Shown: piece by piece, positions 1 through 7,613 of the stretch
Position numbering within the stretch: the first letter of the stretch is position 1
Layout: every line of letters starts with the position of its first letter
Assembly (NCBI GenBank): GCA_902373525.1
Contig: CABKMN010000114.1
Span: 1 to 7,630 of the forward strand
Direction: 5' to 3'
DNA length: 7,630 bases
From: an uncultured Bilophila sp.
GTDB taxonomy: Bacteria > Desulfobacterota > Desulfovibrionia > Desulfovibrionales > Desulfovibrionaceae
Notes under the pieces: model-generated
What the model was told of the DNA's origin: nothing
The model's database searches: none
The model's input: only the letters and a program-made list of their open reading frames with translations
Translations under genes and position numbers: made by a program

Positions 1-46
1 GGGGAGGGGAGGGAAACTTTCTTCAGAAAGTTTCCCTCCCCTCCCC
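1..46 (-). terminator. Perfect 22-bp hairpin downstream of the M23 peptidase gene
   Basis: Positions 1-22 and 25-46 are exact reverse complements. The outer arm is purine-rich (GGGGAGGGGAGGG) and the core is CTTTC/GAAAG. Read on the minus strand the core is CTTTCTGAAGAAAG, so the physical loop is probably TGAA. It begins 5 bp past the peptidase stop codon, which fits a transcription terminator or 3'-end stabiliser. The window ends at the hairpin, so a U-tract on the minus strand cannot be seen. The same design occurs after dnaN and gyrB. Confidence 0.7.
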
Positions 47-51
47 CGCTT

Positions 52-1533
52 TCACCGCTCATACGCGGCGAGGTCCCGTTTCCCGGCAAGGTACTCCCTG
101 ACCCGGTCGCGCTCGCGTTTGAAGGCGGCCATGCGTTCGCGCGAAACCGAATCGCCGCGCGGTACGATCACCTTGGAAGGATTGACGTATTTCCCGTTCT
201 GCTTGAGCCGGAAATCCAGATGCGGGCCGGTCGCGTACCCGGTCGCGCCCACATAGCCGATGACCTGCCCCTGCCGGACGCGCGAACCGCGCTTCGCGCC
301 CGTGGCGAACCCGGACAAATGCGAGTACATCGACTCCAGACCGCCGGAATGCCTGATCACCACCATGTTGCCGAACCCGTTGCCCCACCCGGCCTTTTCC
401 ACCGTGCCGTCGCCCACGGCCTTGACCGGCGTCCCGGACGGGGCCGCGTAGTCCACACCCTGATGCGGCCTGCGGTTCTTGAAAATCGGGTGCTTGCGGT
501 TCATCGAATAGCCCGAGGAAATCCGGGTGAAGGCCAGAGGCGCCTTGAGCAGCGTCTTTTTGAGGCTCTCGCCCTTGGCGTTGAAAAACGCCTCGCCGTC
601 CTCGGTGACGAACCGGTACGCCTCGTAGGTCTTGCCCTGATTGGTGAACGTCGCGCCGAGGACCCTGCCGTAGCCCTTGAACGCCTCCCCACGGAACCGC
701 TTCTCGATCAGCAGCGAAAAGCCGTCCCCCTCGCGCAGGTCCTTGATGAAGTTGATTTCCGAACCGAAAATTTCCGCGATGCGTACCGCGAGGATCGGGG
801 ATTCGCCGGTCGAGGCCAGCGTTTCAAACAGGCTGGAGCGGATCGTCCCGCTCACGCGCACCAAATTGAAATCGTAGACAATCGGCTCGACGTGGGCGGC
901 AAAGCCTTCGCCGGTCTTCGTCACGATCAGCTTTTTCTGGTCGTCGATCTCGTACTCGAAACGTTCCATGCCGTCCCCGCCGGGCGTACGGACCAGCGTG
1001 TAGGGCTGCCCCGTGCGTATTCTGCTGAGAGGATGGACTTTTTTGGTTACGTCCAGAAGCTGCTGCACGGAACTGGCCGACAGGTACGGCGAAAGCAGTT
1101 CGGAAGCGCTGTCCCCCTTGGCGATGACCCCGCTGATGACGGCGGGATCGGCCTCGGGAGCGGGCGTTTCAGCCGGAATCCCCTCTTCCTTCAGCTCCTC
1201 GGCGACGGCGGCCTCTCCGGGGGGCACGTTCTCCGCCGCTTCCGGAGCGGGGACCTCCGCCGGTTCGGGATCGGGCAGGACGAGACTGGCCTCGGCCCGC
1301 TCCCGCAGACCGGCAAGAAACGGCATGATCCGCTGCCGGAGGATTTCGGGCGTCAGGGGCGGCTCGGAACCGGCGGAAGGGGCGCCGGATTCGGGAACCG
1401 GTTGTTCGGGAATCAGCAGGGACGCCTCTCTCCGACTGCTGACGAAATACATTCCGCCAACGACGATGAAGAGACAAATAAAACTGATGAGGATGGTGCC
1501 TGCGGAAAAGTTGTTTCGCAAAGGGAGAACCAC
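52..1533 (-). CDS. Membrane-anchored M23 (LytM/MepM-like) peptidoglycan endopeptidase
   Basis: This is a predicted zinc metallopeptidase that cleaves peptidoglycan cross-links in the periplasm. From a GTG start at 1533 it has 493 residues. A short basic N-terminus is followed by one hydrophobic segment (about 11-31), a Pro/Glu/Ala-rich linker (about 36-130), a LysM/OapA-like segment from about 132, and a Csd3-N2-like domain from about 225 (VSGTIRSSLFETL). The M23 domain lies at about 340-455, with a charged tail after it. Catalytic-site residues are visible: H357 and D361 in HQGVD, H405 in SHLS, and H438 in GPHLDFRL. The usual H-x-H is H-L-D here, so the position that is normally the last zinc ligand is Asp440. 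The start is uncertain. The frame stays open to an ATG at 1683, preceded by GGGAAG, but a good promoter sits inside that extension, which argues for GTG 1533 or TTG 1521. It is transcribed away from dnaA and ends in a hairpin. The family call is firm; the exact substrate bond is unknown. Confidence 0.87.
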   Translation of the reverse strand: MVLPLRNNFSAGTILISFICLFIVVGGMYFVSSRREASLLIPEQPVPESGAPSAGSEPPLTPEILRQRIMPFLAGLRERAEASLVLPDPEPAEVPAPEAAENVPPGEAAVAEELKEEGIPAETPAPEADPAVISGVIAKGDSASELLSPYLSASSVQQLLDVTKKVHPLSRIRTGQPYTLVRTPGGDGMERFEYEIDDQKKLIVTKTGEGFAAHVEPIVYDFNLVRVSGTIRSSLFETLASTGESPILAVRIAEIFGSEINFIKDLREGDGFSLLIEKRFRGEAFKGYGRVLGATFTNQGKTYEAYRFVTEDGEAFFNAKGESLKKTLLKAPLAFTRISSGYSMNRKHPIFKNRRPHQGVDYAAPSGTPVKAVGDGTVEKAGWGNGFGNMVVIRHSGGLESMYSHLSGFATGAKRGSRVRQGQVIGYVGATGYATGPHLDFRLKQNGKYVNPSKVIVPRGDSVSRERMAAFKRERDRVREYLAGKRDLAAYER

Positions 1534-1610
1534 GCTGTCAGAAGTGGATGCGGCAGCGCCGTTGCAAAGGCGCCGTTCAAATTTTTGTATGAAAAAGACT
1601 CTTATTTTGT

Positions 1611-1639
1611 ATTGTATCAACCCGTTACGGCATTGTCCA
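1611..1639 (-). promoter_or_regulatory. sigma70-type promoter for the M23 peptidase gene
   Basis: On the minus strand TGGACA (1639-1634) and TACAAT (1616-1611) are separated by exactly 17 bp, each 5/6 to the sigma70 consensus. They lie in an AT-rich patch that contrasts with the GC-rich surroundings. Transcription would begin near 1604, giving a leader of about 70 nt to the GTG at 1533. This placement makes the longer reading frame starting at 1683 unlikely as the translated form from this promoter. Confidence 0.6.
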
Positions 1640-1739
1640 GCGCAACGGAGCTCCCACGGTGCGGCCCCCGGACGGAGGGACATCCGCCGCTTCCCGTCCC
1701 CGCGTTCCGCGCCGCCCGCAAGAAAATCATCCCGCCCCG

Positions 1740-1771
1740 GAAAGCCGCTCCGGACGGGGCTTTCTTTCTGC
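1740..1771 (+). terminator. Terminator-like hairpin with no visible plus-strand gene upstream
   Basis: GAAAGCC (1740-1746) pairs with GGCTTTC (1758-1764) around an 11-nt GC-rich loop and is followed by a T-rich run, TTTCTTTC. An alternative stem, CCCCG (1735-1739) with CGGGG (1755-1759), competes with it. The T-tract lies on the plus strand only, so it would stop plus-strand transcription. No plus-strand protein gene precedes it here. It might insulate the dnaA promoter or end a short RNA. Confidence 0.4.
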
Positions 1772-1818
1772 CTCGTATCGTTACGAATTCCACCTTTCCT
1801 CAGAGTTGGCCCACCGAG

Positions 1819-1827
1819 TTATCCACA
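1819..1827 (+). promoter_or_regulatory. DnaA box, perfect consensus TTATCCACA
   Basis: The 9-mer matches the high-affinity DnaA binding consensus at every position. It lies 12 bp upstream of the proposed dnaA -35 element and about 130 bp upstream of dnaA itself. The location suits either an origin R-type box or a DnaA autoregulatory operator, and these roles are often combined. It is the only perfect copy I find in this intergenic region. Confidence 0.8.
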
Positions 1828-1839
1828 GGCCCTCGTTGC

Positions 1840-1868
1840 TTGTGTAACGTACTTTTTTCTGGTATATT
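1840..1868 (+). promoter_or_regulatory. Putative dnaA promoter with extended -10
   Basis: TTGTGT (1840-1845) and TATATT (1863-1868) are 17 bp apart. The -10 matches TATAAT at 5/6 and is preceded by TGG, an extended -10 motif that can compensate for the weak -35. Transcription would start near 1875, giving a leader of about 85 nt before the GTG at 1960. The adjacent upstream DnaA box would place bound DnaA next to RNA polymerase. Confidence 0.45.
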
Positions 1869-1959
1869 TTCGTACTCGGGAACAAAGGATTTCAGCCTTC
1901 GTTTTTCACCACTTTTTCAGCCTGACGCCGGATCGGGCCTCGTGGAGCTTCGCAACGCC

Positions 1960-3504
1960 GTGCCCAAAGAAACGCTACGCCACTACCTCCTCACGTCTTC
2001 CGCCGAAGCGCTCCCCAAAACCGGATCGTCCCTGCTCTCCTGCTTCACCAACGCCGAAAGCCCGAAACCGCAGTTGCAGGACCGGCTTTCCGCCACGGGC
2101 GAAGCGCTGGACCTCTGCTCGGAAACCGCGCTGCAAAGCTGGTTCGATCCCCTCGACATCACGCTCGTTCAGGAAACGAACACCCTGAGCGTCCGTTTCC
2201 CGCACGCGTTCTTCGGCATCCGCTTCGCCAGCCTGTTCCAGAAATGCTTTGAAAAGAAAGCCCGCGAACTGTGGGGCAAGGGGCTCGTCGTCACCTACGG
2301 CGGCAAGACCCTTCCCGTGCCGCCGCCCGCCGTCCCCGAAACGGTTCCCGGCGAGGAACGGAAGCCCGACGGCGTCCATCCCGCCGTGGGCAATCCCACG
2401 CCCTTCGGGGAAGAGTGGACCTTCGACACCTTCATCGGCAACGGCAAGCACAAATGGGCCCTGAGCCTCGCCCGCGACATCACCCGCCGGGCCGTCTTCC
2501 GGGCCACCCACGGGGCGCTCGGCGACGCGCACGAGGCCCCCGGCCTGCTCGTGCTCTGCGGCCCGCACGGGACCGGCAAGACGCACCTCATCCGCGCCGT
2601 GGGCAACGAACTGTTCCGAACCCTCGGGAGCGACCTCTATTCCGCCTCCCTGAGCGATCTGGAACTGCTTTACGCCGAACGTTCGGTCCTTGCCGTCCGG
2701 CAGGAACTGTTCGCCAAGGAAGCCGTGCTGATTGACGATTTTCAGCACCTGAGCCGCATCCCCGACAAGTCCCCCACCGCGGCCTCCCGGTTCCGCGCCC
2801 CGCTCGCCGCCGAACCCGAGACGCCCGCCGGGCCTTCCCTCCGCGAAGAACTCTGCCTGCTGCTGGACCGGTTCACGGATCAGGGCAAGCCGGTCATCGT
2901 GGCGGGCGTGGGACGCCCCAAGGACTGGAACCTCGGCAAGGCGCTCCTGTCGCGCCTTGAAACCGGGCTGTGGGCCGAACTGCCCGAGCCCGACCTCGAC
3001 GTGCGCGTGCGCTACGCCCAGCAGCAGGCCAAGCTGCGCCGTCTGCCCCTGCCGCGCGAACAACTCCTGCTCATCGCGCAGCATTGCCCGGACATCCGGC
3101 GGCTTTCGGGCGTCATCCGGCGGGTATCCTCCCACCGCTCCCTGCTCGGGCGCGACCTCTCGGAACAGGACCTGCTCAACATCGTGCGTCAGGGCGGCGA
3201 CGGCTCCGCGCTGACCCCCCAGCTCATCGTGAGCATCGTGGGCGAACACTGCGGCGTCCCGGCCAAGGAAATCCTCGGGGAAAAACGGCGTCCCGATCTC
3301 GTGCAGGCCCGCCAGCTCGCCATGTATCTGTGCCGGGAACTCCTCGGGCATTCCTATCCGGTCATCGGTCGGATGTTCGGCGGCAAGGATCACAGCACGG
3401 TGATGCATGGGGTAAAAAAAATCAAGTTATTGCAGGAACGTGATCGACTTGTGCACAGTATGGTAACAGAGCTGACAAAAACGTGCCTCGAACACCGCGG
3501 TTGA
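1960..3504 (+). CDS. dnaA: Chromosomal replication initiator protein DnaA, divergent form
   Basis: DnaA is an AAA+ ATPase that binds DnaA boxes and unwinds the origin. From the GTG at 1960 it has 514 residues, longer than the usual 440-470. Domain I includes SETALQSWFDPL and FPHAFF. A Pro-rich domain II (about 118-150) leads into domain III at about 153 (WTFDTFIGNG), with Walker A GPHGTGKTHL at 201-210, Walker B VLIDDFQHL (D259, D260), an arginine-finger motif LLSRLETGL, and sensor-2 DIRRLSG. Domain IV (about 419-505) ends with the DNA-binding signature GGKDHSTVMHG (D477-T480). Oddities: about 40 extra residues early in domain I, an Ala/Pro-rich insert after Walker B (about 270-293), and VAGVGRP where E. 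coli sensor 1 reads LTSDRYP, so the sensor-1 Asp is absent. Start: GTG 1960 places helix 1 (KETLRHYLL) near the N-terminus as in other DnaAs, with GGAG 13 nt upstream. GTG 1942, with GGA 9 nt upstream, would add six residues. No terminator follows. Confidence 0.93.
   Translation: MPKETLRHYLLTSSAEALPKTGSSLLSCFTNAESPKPQLQDRLSATGEALDLCSETALQSWFDPLDITLVQETNTLSVRFPHAFFGIRFASLFQKCFEKKARELWGKGLVVTYGGKTLPVPPPAVPETVPGEERKPDGVHPAVGNPTPFGEEWTFDTFIGNGKHKWALSLARDITRRAVFRATHGALGDAHEAPGLLVLCGPHGTGKTHLIRAVGNELFRTLGSDLYSASLSDLELLYAERSVLAVRQELFAKEAVLIDDFQHLSRIPDKSPTAASRFRAPLAAEPETPAGPSLREELCLLLDRFTDQGKPVIVAGVGRPKDWNLGKALLSRLETGLWAELPEPDLDVRVRYAQQQAKLRRLPLPREQLLLIAQHCPDIRRLSGVIRRVSSHRSLLGRDLSEQDLLNIVRQGGDGSALTPQLIVSIVGEHCGVPAKEILGEKRRPDLVQARQLAMYLCRELLGHSYPVIGRMFGGKDHSTVMHGVKKIKLLQERDRLVHSMVTELTKTCLEHRG
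3449..3457 (+). promoter_or_regulatory. Near-consensus DnaA box inside the dnaA 3' end
   Basis: TTGTGCACA differs from TTWTNCACA only at position 3, and its TGTGCACA core is palindromic, so it reads similarly on both strands. It lies in an unusually AT-rich final stretch of dnaA (about 3410-3482). It is within coding sequence and may be chance. Confidence 0.25.
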
Positions 3505-3641
3505 GGTTGCGCACACGGAAACTGTTCCCCGCGTTCCTAACGGTCTCACGAACTGTCACTAAAAAAACGAACGATTCAAACAGGTTTATCAGGATACGCA
3601 CAAAACGCGTCCTCTAATATTCAACAATAAGGAAATACTAA
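3505..3641 (+). other. dnaA-dnaN intergenic gap, AT-rich, possible second origin element
   Basis: This 137-bp gap is markedly more AT-rich than the flanking genes, especially at 3559-3641. It holds degenerate DnaA-box-like words, each two mismatches from TTWTNCACA: TTGCGCACA (3507-3515) and ATACGCACA (3594-3602). TAATAT at 3615-3620 looks like a -10, but I find no -35 at proper spacing, so a separate dnaN promoter is not established. No terminator hairpin is seen, so readthrough from dnaA into dnaN is plausible. Origins in several bacteria extend on both sides of dnaA, which makes this a candidate unwinding region. Confidence 0.3.
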
Positions 3642-4790
3642 ATGCTTTTTACCGTAAAGAAAGAGAACATCATCGATGGACTCCAGAAAGCGGCGGGCAT
3701 CATTCCGACCCGTGCAGGCGCGGCCTATCTCCGTTCGCTCTGGATCAAGGCCGAGGGCGACGTCCTGACCATCATGGCGACCGACGCGAACATCGAGTTC
3801 ACCGGCACCTATCCCGCCGAGGTGAAGGAGTCCGGCCTCGTCGGCGTGAACGGTCGGAACTTCGTCGATCTGGTCCGTCGCCTTCCCGCCGGCGATCTCC
3901 GCATCCGTCTCGACGACGCCACGGGCACGGTCATCCTCGAACAGGGACGGCGCACCTACAAGCTGCCCGCCAACGATCCGACATGGTTCCAGAGTCTGGC
4001 TCCCTTCTCTCCGGAAGGGGCCGTGGTGTGGTCCGGCGACTTCTTCCAAGAAATCATCGACCGCGTGTTCTTCTGCGTGAGCGACGACGAGGCGTCCGAC
4101 GCCATCGCGTGCCTCTATTTCAAGCCCGTGGGCGAAGGGCACATCGAAGTCTGCGGCCTGAACGGGCACCAGTTCGCGCTGACCCGCTTTACGCACGACG
4201 ACCTGTCCGCGCGCCTTCCCGAAGACGGCGTGCTCATTCAGCGCAAGTATGTGGGCGAGCTCCGCAAGTGGCTCGGCGGCGACGAGATCGAGGTCAACCT
4301 GACGGACAAGCGCGTGTTCGTGCGTTCCGGCGACGGGCACGAAACGCTCAGCCTGCCGCGCGCCGGGTACGCCTATCCGGACTATTCACCCTTCATGTCG
4401 CGCCTTGCCGCGCCGGACGTTTCCCGGCTCAAGCTGAACCGCAAGGATTGCCTTGATGCGCTGGACCGCATCAGCATCTTCAACACGGAGAGCGACCGCT
4501 GCACCTATTTCGACCTGTCCGCCGCCGAGGCCATGCTTTCCGCGCAGGGGCAGGACACCGGTTCGGCCAACGAGTCGCTTGAGGTGACCTATGACGGCTC
4601 CATCGGGCGCATCGCGTTCCCGACCAAGAACCTGATGGAAATCCTCACGCACTACCAGTCCGGCGAGCTGACCCTCACCCTCACCGGTTCGGAAGGCCCC
4701 TGCGGCATCAACGGCGACGAGGACCCCGACTACACCGTCCTCATCATGCCCATGAAGATCGCCGAAGAAAGCTATTATGAGGAAAATTAA
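3642..4790 (+). CDS. dnaN: DNA polymerase III beta subunit (sliding clamp)
   Basis: DnaN forms the dimeric ring that encircles DNA and tethers polymerase III and repair factors. The product has 382 residues, slightly above the typical 365-380, and should fold as three similar domains (about 1-120, 130-250, 255-373). It opens with MLFTVKKENIIDGLQKA, a typical clamp start, and carries the C-terminal cleft motif LIMPMKI (MPMKI at 369-373). The ATG at 3642 is preceded by AAGGA (3629-3633) with 8-nt spacing, so the start is firm. Oddities: the domain-2 motif usually DGHRLA reads NGHQFA (H176, Q177, F178), the segment usually PDYRRV reads PDYSPF (246-251), and nine residues AEESYYEEN follow MPMKI, whereas the E. 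coli clamp ends at MPMRL. The affected positions line the pocket that binds clamp-binding peptides in E. coli. It follows dnaA by 137 bp and ends at a strong hairpin. Confidence 0.97.
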   Translation: MLFTVKKENIIDGLQKAAGIIPTRAGAAYLRSLWIKAEGDVLTIMATDANIEFTGTYPAEVKESGLVGVNGRNFVDLVRRLPAGDLRIRLDDATGTVILEQGRRTYKLPANDPTWFQSLAPFSPEGAVVWSGDFFQEIIDRVFFCVSDDEASDAIACLYFKPVGEGHIEVCGLNGHQFALTRFTHDDLSARLPEDGVLIQRKYVGELRKWLGGDEIEVNLTDKRVFVRSGDGHETLSLPRAGYAYPDYSPFMSRLAAPDVSRLKLNRKDCLDALDRISIFNTESDRCTYFDLSAAEAMLSAQGQDTGSANESLEVTYDGSIGRIAFPTKNLMEILTHYQSGELTLTLTGSEGPCGINGDEDPDYTVLIMPMKIAEESYYEEN

Positions 4791-4794
4791 AAGA

Positions 4795-4849
4795 CCGGGG
4801 AGGGGAGAGGAAACCCTTCTGGAGAAGGCCTTTCCTCTCCCCTCCCCGG
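4795..4849 (+). terminator. Long hairpin after dnaN, same family as the other gene-end hairpins
   Basis: Arms 4795-4820 and 4823-4849 pair along CCGGGGAGGGGAGAGGAAA and again in the CTTCT/AGAAG core, with a small one-base asymmetry between. It starts four bases after the dnaN stop. No T-run follows on the plus strand (the next bases are ACCCCTCC). The minus strand does have a T-rich stretch beyond the hairpin. Termination of dnaN may therefore be partial, or the element may mainly stabilise the 3' end. Confidence 0.55.
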
Positions 4850-5014
4850 ACCCCTCCCCTCTCCTTCCGAAGACTTCCGAGTTTTGGGGAGAGGGAGACG
4901 CGGCGGGCCGTTTGGTGACGGCAGGCCGTTCCCTTGTTGTTGCTTTTGAGTAACAATATCTTTCCCGTCCCGCCTCAGACGTTTTTCAGGAAGGGACAGC
5001 CGACGCCTTCAGGA

Positions 5015-5052
5015 CCGCCCGATGCCGATTCCCCCGAATCGGCATCGGGCGG
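5015..5052 (+). repeat. Perfect 16-bp inverted repeat in the gyrB leader
   Basis: CCGCCCGATGCCGATT (5015-5030) is exactly complementary to AATCGGCATCGGGCGG (5037-5052), with a 6-nt loop CCCCCG. This is a very stable stem for RNA. It is not followed by a U-tract, so it does not look like a standard intrinsic terminator. It could be a leader element controlling gyrB or a dispersed palindromic repeat. Confidence 0.65.
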
Positions 5053-5076
5053 CGTTGAGGGGGTCCGGGGGCCGCA

Positions 5077-5124
5077 CCGGCGGCTTTCCCGGGCAGGGTC
5101 AGGGGATACGTCCCCTGCCGCCGG
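5077..5124 (+). repeat. Nested inverted repeat just upstream of gyrB
   Basis: The outer arms CCGGCGGC (5077-5084) and GCCGCCGG (5117-5124) enclose an inner hairpin CAGGGGA/TCCCCTG (5100-5106 and 5111-5117) with loop TACG. The outer and inner arms share base 5117, so they either trim by one pair or compete. The right outer arm runs into GGAGG (5123-5127), a Shine-Dalgarno-like word 31 nt before the gyrB ATG, which the structure would partly hide. Confidence 0.5.
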
Positions 5125-5158
5125 AGGCTCCACAACCAACCTACGGATTCACGAGCCT

Positions 5159-7546
<2,388 letters not shown>

Positions 7547-7552
7547 GGGAAG

Positions 7553-7613
7553 AACCGGGGGAAGGGAGAGGGAACCTTTCTGAAGAAAGGCTTCCCTCTC
7601 CCTTCCCCCGGTT
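7553..7613 (+). terminator. Intrinsic terminator hairpin after gyrB
   Basis: Arms 7553-7581 and 7584-7613 pair almost completely, with one bulged base in the right arm. The outer stem is AACCGGGGGAAGGGAGAGGG and the core is CTTTCTGAAGAAAG. It starts six bases after the gyrB stop and runs into TTTT (7612-7615), so it resembles a rho-independent terminator with a short U-tract. Its core matches the hairpin after the peptidase gene when both are read in gene orientation. Confidence 0.75.

Larger units (their letters stand above)
1534..1959. other. Divergent intergenic region, candidate oriC next to dnaA
   Basis: This gene-free stretch of about 425 bp separates the peptidase from dnaA. It contains an AT-rich patch with the peptidase promoter (about 1577-1640), a GC-rich middle (about 1640-1760) ending in a plus-strand terminator-like hairpin, a perfect DnaA box at 1819-1827, and a second AT-rich patch (about 1847-1917) with the dnaA promoter. 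Two weaker DnaA-box-like words are present: TTTTTCACC at 1902-1910 (one mismatch to TTWTNCACA) and, on the minus strand, CGTTACACA at 1841-1849 (two mismatches). A 9-bp direct repeat TTTCAGCCT occurs at 1890-1898 and 1915-1923. The origin call rests on the dnaA-dnaN-gyrB context plus the perfect box. A dense DnaA-box cluster is not visible, so the functional origin could extend elsewhere. Confidence 0.5.
4850..5158 (+). other. Structured gyrB leader, gene-free
   Basis: About 310 bp without a supportable gene. After the dnaN hairpin comes a C-rich/G-rich pair able to form an 8-bp stem (4857-4864 with 4888-4895) whose loop contains a direct repeat CTTCCGA (4864-4870, 4874-4880). A U-rich stem TTGTTGCT/AGTAACAA (4937-4944, 4949-4956, one G-U pair) follows, then two GC-rich hairpins. 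I find no convincing sigma70 promoter: CAATAT at 4954-4959 could be a -10 but lacks a good -35. The gyrB reading frame is open through the region from a TTG at 4934, but the translation is low-complexity and unlike GyrB, so it is not counted as coding. Confidence 0.4.

Noticed and set aside
1534..1683. N-terminal extension of the peptidase from ATG 1683
   Set aside because: It contains the TGGACA/TACAAT promoter, adds a non-conserved basic stretch ahead of the membrane anchor, and is unnecessary. It remains possible only if transcription starts further upstream.
220..1959. Plus-strand open frame continuous with dnaA, giving a possible 1094-residue protein
   Set aside because: The upstream part is antisense to the M23 peptidase and then runs through promoter and origin sequence. 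It shows no protein-family features, and DnaA homology begins only near 1960.
1975..3408. 477-residue minus-strand frame opposite dnaA
   Set aside because: Antisense shadow typical of G+C-rich coding DNA. The plus strand encodes unmistakable DnaA motifs across the same interval.
3575..3620. Separate dnaN promoter (TTCAAA with TAATAT)
   Set aside because: The spacing is 34 bp, far from 17, and no other -35 fits the TAATAT.
3621..4340. 239-residue minus-strand frame opposite dnaN
   Set aside because: Shadow of dnaN, with no ribosome-binding site or recognisable domain.
4795..5124. CRISPR-like or mobile repeat cluster
   Set aside because: The hairpins differ from each other and there are no regularly spaced direct repeats, transposase remnants or target duplications.
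4934..5158. GyrB N-terminal extension from TTG 4934
   Set aside because: The 75 extra residues are Pro/Gly/Ser-rich translation of hairpin DNA, unlike any GyrB start I know; ATG 5159 places the conserved start correctly.
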